A stretch of 64,000 bases of DNA from an uncultured Eubacteriales bacterium (GTDB lineage: Bacteria > Bacillota > Clostridia > Oscillospirales > Oscillospiraceae): assembly GCA_900549645.1 (NCBI GenBank), contig URPD01000002.1:1-64000 (forward strand). Direction: 5' to 3'. The notes below the pieces were generated by a model. The model ran no database searches and was not told the DNA's origin. It worked only from the letters and a program-made list of their open reading frames with translations. Every line of letters begins with the position of its first letter. Position 1 is the first letter of the stretch. The position numbers and the translations under genes are program-made. This document shows positions 23,520 to 31,656 of the stretch, in pieces.

Positions 23520-23563
23520 AGGTCGAAAGAAAACGTTACAGAGAAAGGCGAAAGGATAGAGTC

Positions 23564-24181
23564 ATGGATATAATGGTAATCGGCATAGCCGGAGGCACCG
23601 GCAGCGGTAAAACCACCATCACCAAAAAGCTTGTCCAGCGCTTCGGCGGGGACGTATCGGTGATTTATCACGACAATTATTATAAGGCGCACCACAATAT
23701 GCCCTACGAGGAGCGGGCAAAGCTCAACTATGACCACCCGGATTCCTTCGACACCGATATACTCATCGAGGATATTAAGCAGCTTCGCGCAGGGCACAGC
23801 ATCAAGTGTCCCGTCTACGACTACTCCATTCACGACCGCACCGACAGGACGATAACCGTCCGCCCCGCGAGAGTTATTATAGTAGAAGGCATCCTCATTT
23901 TCCAGAGCCGCGAGCTGTGCGATCTTATGGATATCAAGATTTTCGTCGATACCGACGCGGACGTGCGCATCCTGCGCCGTATCGTGCGCGACGTGCGGGA
24001 TCGCGGCCGCAGCCTTGACAGCGTGGTGAACCAGTATCTCACCACCGTCAAGCCCATGCACGAGCAGTTTGTGGAGCCGAGCAAGCGCAACGCGGACATC
24101 ATCATCCCGGAGGGCGGCTACAATCAGGTAGCGCTCGAAATGGTGGTGGAGCGTGTGCGCGCGCATCTTGGGGCGAAGTGA
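23564..24181 (+). CDS. udk: uridine kinase
   Basis: A 205-residue P-loop kinase phosphorylating uridine and cytidine to UMP/CMP. The Walker A is GGTGSGKTT (residues 9-17). HDNYYKAHHNMPYEERAKLNYDHPDSFD is the nucleoside-binding region, and IVEGILIF and RRIVRDVRDRGRS complete the family pattern. AAAGGA is seven bases before the ATG. It is followed nine bases later by tdk. Confidence 0.96.
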   Translation: MDIMVIGIAGGTGSGKTTITKKLVQRFGGDVSVIYHDNYYKAHHNMPYEERAKLNYDHPDSFDTDILIEDIKQLRAGHSIKCPVYDYSIHDRTDRTITVRPARVIIVEGILIFQSRELCDLMDIKIFVDTDADVRILRRIVRDVRDRGRSLDSVVNQYLTTVKPMHEQFVEPSKRNADIIIPEGGYNQVALEMVVERVRAHLGAK

Positions 24182-24190
24182 GGAGGAAAA

Positions 24191-24772
24191 ATGGCAAAGC
24201 TATATTTCAAATACGGCGCCATGGGCTCGTCAAAGTCCGCACAGGCGCTGATAACGCAGTTTAACTATGAGGAGCTGGGCATGACGGTCTGGCTCATAAA
24301 GCCCAGCACCGACACCCGCGACGGCGCGGATATAATTCGCAGCCGCATCGGGCTTCAGCGCAGCGCCCAGATAATCACCCCGGCGCAGAATATCGCCGAG
24401 GAGTATCGCGCCGCCGGGAAATGCGACGTGATAATCGCCGATGAGGCGCAGTTTTTTACGCCGGAGCAGATAGACCAGCTCCGCGAGATAGTTGACGACG
24501 AGGATATCCCCGTTTTGTGCTTCGGTCTGCGGACGGACTTCTTGACGCACTGCTTCCCCGGCTCCAAGCGGCTTCTGGAGCTTGCAGATTCCATTACCGA
24601 GATCAAAACGGTCTGCGCCTGCGGACACAAGGCGACGGTCAACGCCCGCATCGGCGAGGACGGGCGCATCGTCACGCAGGGAGATCAGGTGTTCATCGGC
24701 GGCAACGACAGCTACATAGCCATGTGTCACAAATGCTGGGCGGATAAGATAAGGGCGCAGCAGCAGGAATAA
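24191..24772 (+). CDS. tdk: thymidine kinase
   Basis: A 193-residue type II thymidine kinase. The glycine-rich loop is atypical but standard for many Clostridia (YGAMGSSKSA, residues 7-16). The Walker B and catalytic region is IIADEAQFFTPEQIDQL, then the lasso region and a zinc site, CACGHKA and CHKCWADK. GAGGAGG precedes the ATG. Together with udk and deoD it forms the salvage half of the nucleoside region. Confidence 0.96.
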   Translation: MAKLYFKYGAMGSSKSAQALITQFNYEELGMTVWLIKPSTDTRDGADIIRSRIGLQRSAQIITPAQNIAEEYRAAGKCDVIIADEAQFFTPEQIDQLREIVDDEDIPVLCFGLRTDFLTHCFPGSKRLLELADSITEIKTVCACGHKATVNARIGEDGRIVTQGDQVFIGGNDSYIAMCHKCWADKIRAQQQE

Positions 24773-24780
24773 GGGCATAT

Positions 24781-24821
24781 TTTTCCGCTCGGGCAGCATA
24801 GACTCCCGGGCGGAAAATTTT
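24781..24821 (+). terminator. terminator of udk-tdk
   Basis: A 13-pair stem (24781-24793 with 24805-24817, one T-G pair) followed by TTTT. Confidence 0.85.
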
Positions 24822-24854
24822 ATGCAATATTCAGTAAAAAGAGTATATTTCTAT

Positions 24855-24883
24855 TTGTAATTTTCGGGGGACTGTTGTATTAT
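24855..24883 (+). promoter_or_regulatory. promoter of the nucleoside ABC transporter operon
   Basis: TTGTAA (24855-24860), 17-base spacer, TATTAT (24878-24883). A second -10-like TATAAT occurs at 24890-24895. Confidence 0.6.
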
Positions 24884-24941
24884 ATAAGGTATAATCGGAA
24901 ATTTCGGTTTTTTGTATTTACTTATAGGGAGGTAGGGACTG

Positions 24942-26480
24942 TTGGAGACTCCATACGCGATAGAGATGCTTCACATCACCAAGCGGTTCCCCGGCATCGT
25001 CGCCAACGACGATATTACGCTTCAGCTCAAAAAGGGCGAGATACACGCGCTGCTCGGCGAAAACGGCGCGGGAAAATCGACCCTGATGAGCGTGCTTTTC
25101 GGTCTGTATCAGGCCGAGGAGGGCATCATCAAGAAGGACGGCGTCGAGGTTCAGATAAAGGACCCGAACGACGCAAACGACCTCGGCATCGGCATGGTGC
25201 ATCAGCACTTCAAGCTGGTCGAGTGCTTCTCCGTGCTCGACAACATCATTCTCGGCGTTGAGCCGAACAAGCACGGCTTTCTGCAGAAGCAGGAGGCGCG
25301 TGAGAAGGTCATGGCGCTGTCCGAAAAGTACGGTCTTGCCATAGACCCTGACGCGCTTATCGAGGATATCACCGTCGGTATGCAGCAGAGAACGGAAATT
25401 CTCAAGATGCTCTACCGCGATAACGAGATATTGATATTCGACGAGCCTACCGCCGTGCTGACCCCGCAGGAGATAGACGAGCTTATGCAGATAATGAAGA
25501 ACCTCTCCGCCGAGGGCAAGAGCATACTCTTCATTTCCCATAAGCTCAACGAGATCATGTCCGTCGCGGACAGAGTTACCGTTCTGCGCAAGGGCAAATG
25601 CATCGGCACGGTCAGCGTCAAGGACACCACCAAAGAAGAACTCAGCCGCATGATGGTCGGGCGCGACGTTGAGTTTGTCGTGCATAAGGACGAGGCAAAG
25701 CCCAAGGAGGTCGTGCTCAGCGTTGAGAATATGACCGTAGCCTCAAAGGTGCATCACAACAACGCCGTCAAGGACGTATCCTTCGAGGTGCGTGCGGGCG
25801 AGATAGTCTGCATCGCCGGTATTGACGGCAATGGGCAGACGGAGCTTGTCTACGGCATCACGGGGCTTGAGCCGGTGAAGTCCGGTAAGATAAGCCTCTG
25901 CGGGCAGGATATCACGCATCTTCCGATAAGAAAGCGCTCGCTGCTCGGCATGAGCCATATCCCCGAGGACAGACATAAGCACGGGCTTGTGCTGGACTAC
26001 CCGCTTGAATACAACATGATACTCCAGCGCTACTTTGAGCCGGAGTTCACCGGCAAGGGCGGCTTCCTGAAGCGCCCCGCCATCCGCGCTTATGCCGACA
26101 GGCTCATCGAGCAGTACGACGTGCGCTCCGGTCAGGGAGCGGTCACGATTGCAAGAAGTATGTCCGGCGGCAACCAGCAGAAAGCCATCGTCGCCAGAGA
26201 GATCGACAAAAAACCGAAGCTTCTGGTCGCGGTTCAGCCTACGCGCGGACTCGACGTAGGCGCGATAGAATACATCCACAGGCAGCTTGTCGCAACACGC
26301 GACGCGGGCGGCGCGGTGCTGCTCGTCTCGCTGGAGCTGGACGAGGTCATGAACGTCTCCGACCGCATACTCGTCATGTACGAGGGCGAGATAGTCGGTG
26401 AGCTTGACCCGAAGCAGACCACCGTTGAGGAGCTCGGCCTGTACATGGCAGGTGCAAAGAGGGAGGACAAAAAGGCATGA
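24942..26480 (+). CDS. nucleoside ABC transporter, duplicated ATPase (NupO/YufO-like)
   Basis: A 512-residue protein with two fused ABC domains, as in sugar and BMP-type nucleoside importers. Domain 1 has Walker A GENGAGKST, an ITVGMQQRTEILKML region and Walker B ILIFDEPTAVL. Domain 2 lacks a normal Walker A (GIDGNGQTE), has signature MSGGNQQKAIVARE and a VAVQPTRGLD Walker B region. It starts at a TTG (24942), eight bases after AGGGAGGT; no ATG fits as well. It works with the two permeases that overlap it and with the BMP lipoprotein at 21376-22554. Confidence 0.94.
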   Translation: METPYAIEMLHITKRFPGIVANDDITLQLKKGEIHALLGENGAGKSTLMSVLFGLYQAEEGIIKKDGVEVQIKDPNDANDLGIGMVHQHFKLVECFSVLDNIILGVEPNKHGFLQKQEAREKVMALSEKYGLAIDPDALIEDITVGMQQRTEILKMLYRDNEILIFDEPTAVLTPQEIDELMQIMKNLSAEGKSILFISHKLNEIMSVADRVTVLRKGKCIGTVSVKDTTKEELSRMMVGRDVEFVVHKDEAKPKEVVLSVENMTVASKVHHNNAVKDVSFEVRAGEIVCIAGIDGNGQTELVYGITGLEPVKSGKISLCGQDITHLPIRKRSLLGMSHIPEDRHKHGLVLDYPLEYNMILQRYFEPEFTGKGGFLKRPAIRAYADRLIEQYDVRSGQGAVTIARSMSGGNQQKAIVAREIDKKPKLLVAVQPTRGLDVGAIEYIHRQLVATRDAGGAVLLVSLELDEVMNVSDRILVMYEGEIVGELDPKQTTVEELGLYMAGAKREDKKA

Positions 26481-27619
26481 AGCGAATTTTGAAAAATAAC
26501 GCCGTGCAGTCGCTGCTGGCGTCCCTCGCGTGCATTATCTTTGGCCTGCTCATCGGCTACATAGTTCTGCTTTTCATCAATCCCGCCGGTGCATGGGACG
26601 CGATACTCACCGTTATCAAGAACTTTTTCTATTACCCCAGCAAGCCCGCCGCGCTCAAATATTTCGGCAGCACGCTGGTGAAAACCGTGCCGCTGATGCT
26701 GTGCGGCCTGTCCGTTCTGTTCGCGTATAAGGTCGGCCTGTTTAATATCGGCGCCGCCGGCCAGTACGTCGCGGGCGCGGGCGCGGCGCTGTATCTGGCG
26801 CTGGCGCTGAATCAGCCGTGGTATGTCTGCATCATCGGCGCGATGCTCGCCGGTGCGATGCTCGGCGCGATCTCCGGCGCACTGAAGTCCTACTGCAACG
26901 TCAACGAGGTCATCTCCTGCATCATGCTCAACTGGATAAGCCTCTACGTTGTCAACATGATCCTCACGACCGTCAAGGAGACCACCAGCCCCTACACCTA
27001 TACCCTCTCAAGCCAGAACCCCGCCGCACTCATACCGAGTCTCGGACTCGGCAAGCTTTTCAGCAATAACCCCTATGTGACGATAGCTCTGCCCATTGCG
27101 ATAGTCGTCTCGATTATCATATGGGTGCTGCTTGAAAAGACCAAGTTCGGCTACGAGCTGCGCGCGACCGGCAACAACAAAAACGCCGCCAAGTACTGCG
27201 GCATGAACGAGAAGAGAAACATCATCCTCACGATGGTCATCGCGGGCGCGCTCGCGGGACTCGGCGCGGCGCTGCTGTTCCTCACTGGATTTGAGCAGTG
27301 GCAGTGCAGCCAGTCCTCCGTGCCGACGATGGGCTTCAACGGTATCGCCGCCGCCTTCCTCGGCGGACTCAATCCGATCGGCAATATCTTCTCCTCGTAC
27401 TTCATTCAGCACATCACAAACGGCGGCGCCTATGTCGACAAGACCATGTACTGCGCCCAGATATCGGACCTGATATCGGCCATTATAATTTATCTGTGCG
27501 GCTTCGTCGCCTTCTTCAAGTATTTCATAAACAACTGCATCGACCGCGGCGAGGAGCGCAGGGCGCATAAAAGATCTGCTGCTTCGGTCTCCGATACGAA
27601 GGAAGGAGGCAACAAGTAA
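26477..27619 (+). CDS. nucleoside ABC transporter permease (NupP-like)
   Basis: A 380-residue permease of the BPD_transp_2 family with about nine hydrophobic segments. Its NIGAAGQYVAGAG and NEVISCIMLNWISLYVVN stretches are typical of BMP-type transporters. It overlaps the ATPase gene by four bases (ATGA) and the next permease by one. A short charged C-terminal tail follows the last segment. Confidence 0.93.
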   Translation: MKRILKNNAVQSLLASLACIIFGLLIGYIVLLFINPAGAWDAILTVIKNFFYYPSKPAALKYFGSTLVKTVPLMLCGLSVLFAYKVGLFNIGAAGQYVAGAGAALYLALALNQPWYVCIIGAMLAGAMLGAISGALKSYCNVNEVISCIMLNWISLYVVNMILTTVKETTSPYTYTLSSQNPAALIPSLGLGKLFSNNPYVTIALPIAIVVSIIIWVLLEKTKFGYELRATGNNKNAAKYCGMNEKRNIILTMVIAGALAGLGAALLFLTGFEQWQCSQSSVPTMGFNGIAAAFLGGLNPIGNIFSSYFIQHITNGGAYVDKTMYCAQISDLISAIIIYLCGFVAFFKYFINNCIDRGEERRAHKRSAASVSDTKEGGNK

Positions 27620-28560
27620 TGGTACTTCTGCTTCAATACACGCTTATTTTTGCGTCCGTGCTTGTCCTCGTCGCATTGGGCGGCTGCTTCTCGGAGCATT
27701 CCGGCGTTATAAACATCGGCCTCGAAGGCATCATGGTCATGGGCGCGCTCGGTGGCGCGCTGGCGATGAAGTTCCTGCCCGAGACTGTGCCGGCTGCCGT
27801 GATGATAGTCGTCACGGTCGTCATGGCGATAGCTTTCGGCCTGGTGTATTCTACGCTGCTCGGCCTCGCCTGCATCAATTTCAAGGCGGATCAGACCATC
27901 GTCGGCACTGCCATGAATATGCTCGGTACTGCCGCCGCGACAGTCATCGTCAAGGCGATGAACACCGCCGAAAGCCCCGACAACGTCTCCTCCACCATAC
28001 AGTATATCAACGCGAAAAAGGCGTTTCTTGTGAACATCGGCAGCTTCGAGTTCAACTGGTTCATGCTGCTGGCCGTCATTGCGCTTGTGTGCAGCTTCAT
28101 CACGCTGTACCGGACACGCTTTGGTCTGCGCCTGATGGCCTGCGGCGAGCACCCGCAGGCGGCGGACAGCGTCGGCATAAACGTCTATAAGATGCGCTGG
28201 GCGGGCGTGCTGATCTCCGGTCTGCTGGGCGGCCTTGGCGGCATAGTGTATATCACCGCCGGCGTCAGCGAATGGAAATTTGAAAACGGCGTGGCCGGCT
28301 TCGGCTTCCTGTCGCTGGCTGTCATGATATTCGGCCAGTGGAAGCCCATCCGCATCGCGCTTGCGGCGCTGCTGTTCGGTATGTTCCGCGCGCTGTCGAA
28401 CGTATATACCGGCTTCGATTTCCTGACCGCGCTCAACATCCCCAGCACGGTATACAACATGCTCCCGTATATCATTTCGCTCATCGTGCTGGCCTTCACC
28501 TCCAAGAAGTCCCGCGCGCCGAAGGCGGAAGGCATCCCCTATGACAAAGGCTCGCGCTGA
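27619..28560 (+). CDS. nucleoside ABC transporter permease (NupQ-like)
   Basis: A 313-residue second permease. The motifs EHSGVINIGLEGIMVMGA and FGLRLMACGEHPQAADSVGI are conserved in this subunit. Translation begins within the previous stop (TAATG). With the preceding two genes it completes the membrane and motor parts of the nucleoside importer. Confidence 0.93.
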   Translation: MVLLLQYTLIFASVLVLVALGGCFSEHSGVINIGLEGIMVMGALGGALAMKFLPETVPAAVMIVVTVVMAIAFGLVYSTLLGLACINFKADQTIVGTAMNMLGTAAATVIVKAMNTAESPDNVSSTIQYINAKKAFLVNIGSFEFNWFMLLAVIALVCSFITLYRTRFGLRLMACGEHPQAADSVGINVYKMRWAGVLISGLLGGLGGIVYITAGVSEWKFENGVAGFGFLSLAVMIFGQWKPIRIALAALLFGMFRALSNVYTGFDFLTALNIPSTVYNMLPYIISLIVLAFTSKKSRAPKAEGIPYDKGSR

Positions 28561-28580
28561 CCCGCGCATATGTGAAATTG

Positions 28581-28615
28581 AACACCCACGCTGCAAAAGC
28601 AGCGTGGGTGTTTTT
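28581..28615 (+). terminator. terminator of the nucleoside ABC operon
   Basis: A 14-pair stem AACACCCACGCTGC/GCAGCGTGGGTGTT around AAAA, followed by TTT. Confidence 0.92.
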
Positions 28616-28941
28616 GTGTGGTGCGAGTTCAACCGGGACTGCACAGCGGCCGTCCCGCTTTGCGTTCTGCACAGCATGAAAATCGGCACACCAGGCAAAA
28701 ACAACCTGTCATTGCCCCTAAAGGGACTAGGCGGCAAATTAATGAATCGTGGTATGCCGCCGGCGCGAGACCAGTGCGCAAACTTAAGTGAGCATCCAAA
28801 TCTTTGATTTGGCTAATGCGAACTTACACCTTAGGCGGGTCGTGGCAATCCGCATCCCCTTTACACAGCATAAAAACGCACTGCTGTCTCAAAGAGAAAC
28901 GGATTGCCACGTCGCTTCGCTCCTCGCAATGACAGAGGTTT
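28616..28941. repeat. palindrome-rich intergenic segment with interspersed repeat
   Basis: No convincing gene lies here. Three inverted repeats follow one another: GGCGGCA/TGCCGCC (28730-28736, 28755-28761); a 42-base imperfect palindrome centred on CCAAATC/GATTTGG (28785-28826); and a 69-base imperfect palindrome with ends GTGGCAATCCG (28842-28852) and CGGATTGCCAC (28900-28910), containing ACAGCA/TGCTGT. The right end continues as CGTCGCTTCGCTCCTCGC and AATGACAG, which I recognise as a widespread intergenic repeat of Firmicutes. It looks like a non-autonomous repeat array. Confidence 0.6.
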
Positions 28942-28942
28942 T

Positions 28943-29083
28943 CTATATATGTGGCCTTTTCTTTTTCCAACGAGCAATCTCTGTACACTGATGCCGTTGG
29001 TTATACCTAGATGGGTGCTCCTGCCAAAAGGAATGAAACCCCAGATCATAAAGCTGCATAGCTGGTTTATAAGTTATATACAT
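28943..29083 (-). CDS. possible 46-residue small protein
   Basis: An ATG at 29083 follows a strong AGGAGGG site six bases upstream and opens a 46-codon frame. It is rich in aromatic and basic residues (MYITYKPAMQLYDLGFHSFW at the N terminus, WKKKRPHI at the C terminus). Base composition is more AT-rich than the neighbours. Its stop lies beside the interspersed repeat. No good promoter is evident: a TTGACA occurs on the minus strand near 29150 but with a poor -10. I do not recognise it. It could be a decayed gene end. Confidence 0.3.
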   Translation of the reverse strand: MYITYKPAMQLYDLGFHSFWQEHPSRYNQRHQCTEIARWKKKRPHI

Positions 29084-29172
29084 AAACTCCCTCCTATCAT
29101 CCCCACTATCCCTTGCATCGGGAGTACCAAATACTGCCGCGCGTGTCAACATTTTTAGCCCCCGCGGGCAAA

Positions 29173-29208
29173 AACTCCCCGCCGCGAAGAGCTTCGCGGC
29201 GGGGAGTT
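29173..29208 (-). terminator. terminator of the LysR gene
   Basis: A 17-pair stem (29173-29189 with 29192-29208), with inner pairs necessarily open, followed by TTT on the minus strand just after the lysR stop. Confidence 0.8.
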
Positions 29209-29217
29209 GCATCATAT

Positions 29218-30180
29218 TCAATTATCCCACAGGACGCCGCGCTTATAATCCTCAAAGAACCTGACGAAAGTATCGAACAGCTCCTTGGTCTCGCCGTGCA
29301 GGCCGGTCTCCCGATGATAATACGCGCAGACGCTCTCCGCGTCGGGTAAGTACGGCAGCGGGAAGATATCAATATTCCTCATATAATCGCGCTGAAGCTC
29401 CGGCGCAAGCATATCCCAGAACAGCTTTGAATAGATAAACACGCCGAGCCCGCCATTCGCAAGCTGGAACGCGTTTTCGATATTCGTCAGTTCGCAGATG
29501 AACTGCGGGTTGATGTCATAATACTTCAGATAGCTCGCCAGCGCGCGCCCGCCGGAGGACTGGCGCGGTATCTTTATAAACGGCGCGCTCTCAAAAAAGC
29601 TGAGGTCTGCGCCCTCGGCAAACTCCGCGCGCACCAGCTCGTAATTCTCCCCGGCAAGCTCGTGCATTATCTGCTTCGGCACGACCAGAAGCTGATCCTT
29701 CTGGCACAGCGGCACGATCTCATAATTATCCGGCGTACTGCCCAGCGTCCCGATGACTAGGTCGACCCCGTCGTGCGACACGGCCTTTTGCAGCACCTCC
29801 GGCGATTCCTCGCTGAAGCGCACATAGGTGTCCTCGTGCTCATGGAGATAGCGCGGCAGCACATGCGGCAGGATCGCGCGCGCGACCGTGTGCTCGATGC
29901 CGACATGCACGGCGTGCGACCCGGCGAGGCTCTTGCTGGAGTTCTCCTCATACTGCCGCTTCAGCTGAAGTATGCCCTTCGCGGTCTGCAAAAACTGCCT
30001 GCCGTCCGGAGTAAGCCCAAGGGGGCGGCTGCGGACGAACAGCGAGGTGTCCAGCTCCTCCTCAAGCTTCGCTATCTGCTTACTCAGCGACTGCTGTGAT
30101 ATGAACAGGTGCTTCGCCGCCGCCGAAAAGCTTTTCTCCTCGGCAACGGCTATAAAGCTTTTGAGTATCGTAAAATCCAT
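29218..30180 (-). CDS. LysR family transcriptional regulator
   Basis: A 320-residue regulator. The N-terminal winged helix is typical (MDFTILKSFIAVAEEKSFSA, then AKHLFISQQSLSKQIAKLEEELDTSLFVRS). The C-terminal effector-binding domain has the periplasmic-binding-protein fold. I start it at the ATG at 30180, six bases after GGGGA; an ATG two codons earlier and a longer frame to 30264 exist. It is divergent from the TRAP transporter genes and a dyad sits between them, so control of that transporter is the natural inference. Confidence 0.92.
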   Translation of the reverse strand: MDFTILKSFIAVAEEKSFSAAAKHLFISQQSLSKQIAKLEEELDTSLFVRSRPLGLTPDGRQFLQTAKGILQLKRQYEENSSKSLAGSHAVHVGIEHTVARAILPHVLPRYLHEHEDTYVRFSEESPEVLQKAVSHDGVDLVIGTLGSTPDNYEIVPLCQKDQLLVVPKQIMHELAGENYELVRAEFAEGADLSFFESAPFIKIPRQSSGGRALASYLKYYDINPQFICELTNIENAFQLANGGLGVFIYSKLFWDMLAPELQRDYMRNIDIFPLPYLPDAESVCAYYHRETGLHGETKELFDTFVRFFEDYKRGVLWDN

Positions 30181-30242
30181 TTTCATTCCCCGGCTGCCGG
30201 CATCTCTCGCTCCGGCGGCCATTTTCATCCGTTTTCGGGACG

Positions 30243-30271
30243 AGTATATCACTCCGCCTGTCAATAGTCAA
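30243..30271 (-). promoter_or_regulatory. promoter of the LysR gene
   Basis: On the minus strand TTGACT (30271-30266), 17-base spacer, TATACT (30248-30243). Confidence 0.7.
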
Positions 30272-30434
30272 ACTCGCACCTGTGCATATTTAAGGGCGCG
30301 GAATCGCCCGAAAAACGGTATATTTCTGCATAAACTAGCGCCAAATTCGTTAAAAATTCATCATTATGCAAAATGGTCATTTCTGCTCTATCTCTTTTGC
30401 ACAAAGCACCCCCGAAAAATGTTTGCTTTTTTAA

Positions 30435-30467
30435 TGCAAATAGTAAATTCAGCAATTTACTATTGCA
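30435..30467. promoter_or_regulatory. dyad operator candidate upstream of the TRAP genes
   Basis: TGCAAATAGTAAATT (30435-30449) and AATTTACTATTGCA (30454-30467) form an inverted repeat with one unpaired A, centred on CAGC. The right arm overlaps the -35 of the TRAP promoter. The rest of the 402-base gap 30181-30582 holds the two divergent promoters and no gene. Confidence 0.6.
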
Positions 30468-30491
30468 AAGTTAAACTTTTGGTTGTATTAT
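30463..30491 (+). promoter_or_regulatory. promoter of the TAXI-TRAP transporter
   Basis: TTGCAA (30463-30468), 17-base spacer, TATTAT (30486-30491). Confidence 0.65.
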
Positions 30492-30582
30492 ATACGTACA
30501 CAAGGGCGTAATGCAGGGCATGGGCTGTTAAATAATTATACATCCCTCCGCGCCTGAGCGACATATTACGGAGGTAAACAAA

Positions 30583-31542
30583 ATGAAAAAATTTATTGCT
30601 ATGCTGTTTGTTGTATGTATAGTCTTCTCGCTGTGCGCCTGCGGGAGCAGCGGCGGCAGCGGCGAAAGCCTGACCTTTGCTACCGGCGGTGAATCCGGCA
30701 CCTATTACGCCTTCGGCAGCGTTCTGGCTCAGTACGTCTCCAATAACACCGACCTCAAGGTCACGGCAGTCGTCGGCAACGGCTCTCAGGCCAACATTGA
30801 AGACCTCGACTCCGGCGCCGTGCAGCTTGGCTTCTGCCAGTCCGACGTTATGAGCTACGCCTACTCCGGCACCAACCTCTTCGCCGAGTCCGGCGCAGTC
30901 GGCAGCTTCTCCGTCGCGGCGGCGCTGTACATGGAGCAGGTTCAGATCGTCACCACCAACCCCGACATCAAGACCGTTGAGGATCTCAAGGGCAAGACCG
31001 TTTCCATCGGCGCTCTCGGCTCCGGCGTTTACTTCAACGCGGTCGACGTGCTCGGCGTGTACGGCATAGACGCCGAGAAGGACATCACCCCCGTTTACCA
31101 GAGCTTCGGCGACAGCGCCGAGAGCCTGAAGGACGGCAAGATCGACGCGGCCTTCATCGTCGCCGGCGCACCCACCACCGCCATCACCGACCTTGCAACC
31201 GCCGGCAGCGTCTACCTCGTCAGCATCGACGACGAGCACATGGACACCCTGCTCGCCTCCTCCCCCTACTACGCGCGCAGCATCATCTCCGCTGACACCT
31301 ACGGCACTCCCGACGACGTCCAGACCGTCGCCGTTGCGGCAGTCGTCCTCGTCCGCGACGATGTCTCCGAGGATGCGGTCTACAAGTTCATTTCCACCAT
31401 CTTTGAAAACTCCGGCAGCATCCAGCACGGCAAGGCCGAGGAGCTGAGCGTTGAGTTCGGTTCTTCCATCACCGCCGTCCCCTACCACCCCGGCGCTGCG
31501 AAGTACTTCGCAGAGAAGGGCATCGAGGTTGCAACCAAGTAA
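30583..31542 (+). CDS. TAXI family TRAP transporter substrate-binding lipoprotein
   Basis: A 319-residue exported lipoprotein (lipobox FSLCAC, Cys20). The TAXI family signature appears at the mature N terminus, LTFATGGESGTYYAFGSVLA, followed by VVGNGSQANIEDLDSGAVQLGFCQSD and the GKTVSIGALGSGVYFNAVDVL block. TAXI proteins deliver substrates to fused TRAP permeases driven by ion gradients. Known substrates include glutamate-like dicarboxylates, but the ligand here cannot be read from the sequence. The permease gene follows after a 114-base gap holding a hairpin. Confidence 0.94.
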   Translation: MKKFIAMLFVVCIVFSLCACGSSGGSGESLTFATGGESGTYYAFGSVLAQYVSNNTDLKVTAVVGNGSQANIEDLDSGAVQLGFCQSDVMSYAYSGTNLFAESGAVGSFSVAAALYMEQVQIVTTNPDIKTVEDLKGKTVSIGALGSGVYFNAVDVLGVYGIDAEKDITPVYQSFGDSAESLKDGKIDAAFIVAGAPTTAITDLATAGSVYLVSIDDEHMDTLLASSPYYARSIISADTYGTPDDVQTVAVAAVVLVRDDVSEDAVYKFISTIFENSGSIQHGKAEELSVEFGSSITAVPYHPGAAKYFAEKGIEVATK

Positions 31543-31573
31543 TTCAAATCCGGCAAGTTAATTTTAAAGAACC

Positions 31574-31601
31574 GCTGCGGCGTCCGCAAGGATGCCGCAG
31601 C
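31574..31601 (+). other. intercistronic hairpin between TAXI and TRAP permease genes
   Basis: GCTGCGGC/GCCGCAGC (31574-31581, 31594-31601) without a T-run. It probably protects the 3' end of the binding-protein mRNA, allowing more binding protein than permease. Confidence 0.5.
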
Positions 31602-31656
31602 ATGAATAATTTATATCCACGTTAAAAACACGTTAATTTTGAGAGGAGCGGATTAC

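Noticed and set aside
28788..29221. Several short frames on both strands in the repeat-rich gap
   Set aside because: Apart from the 28943-29083 frame they lack ribosome sites, and some simply translate the interspersed repeat (SLRGAKRRGNP-type text).
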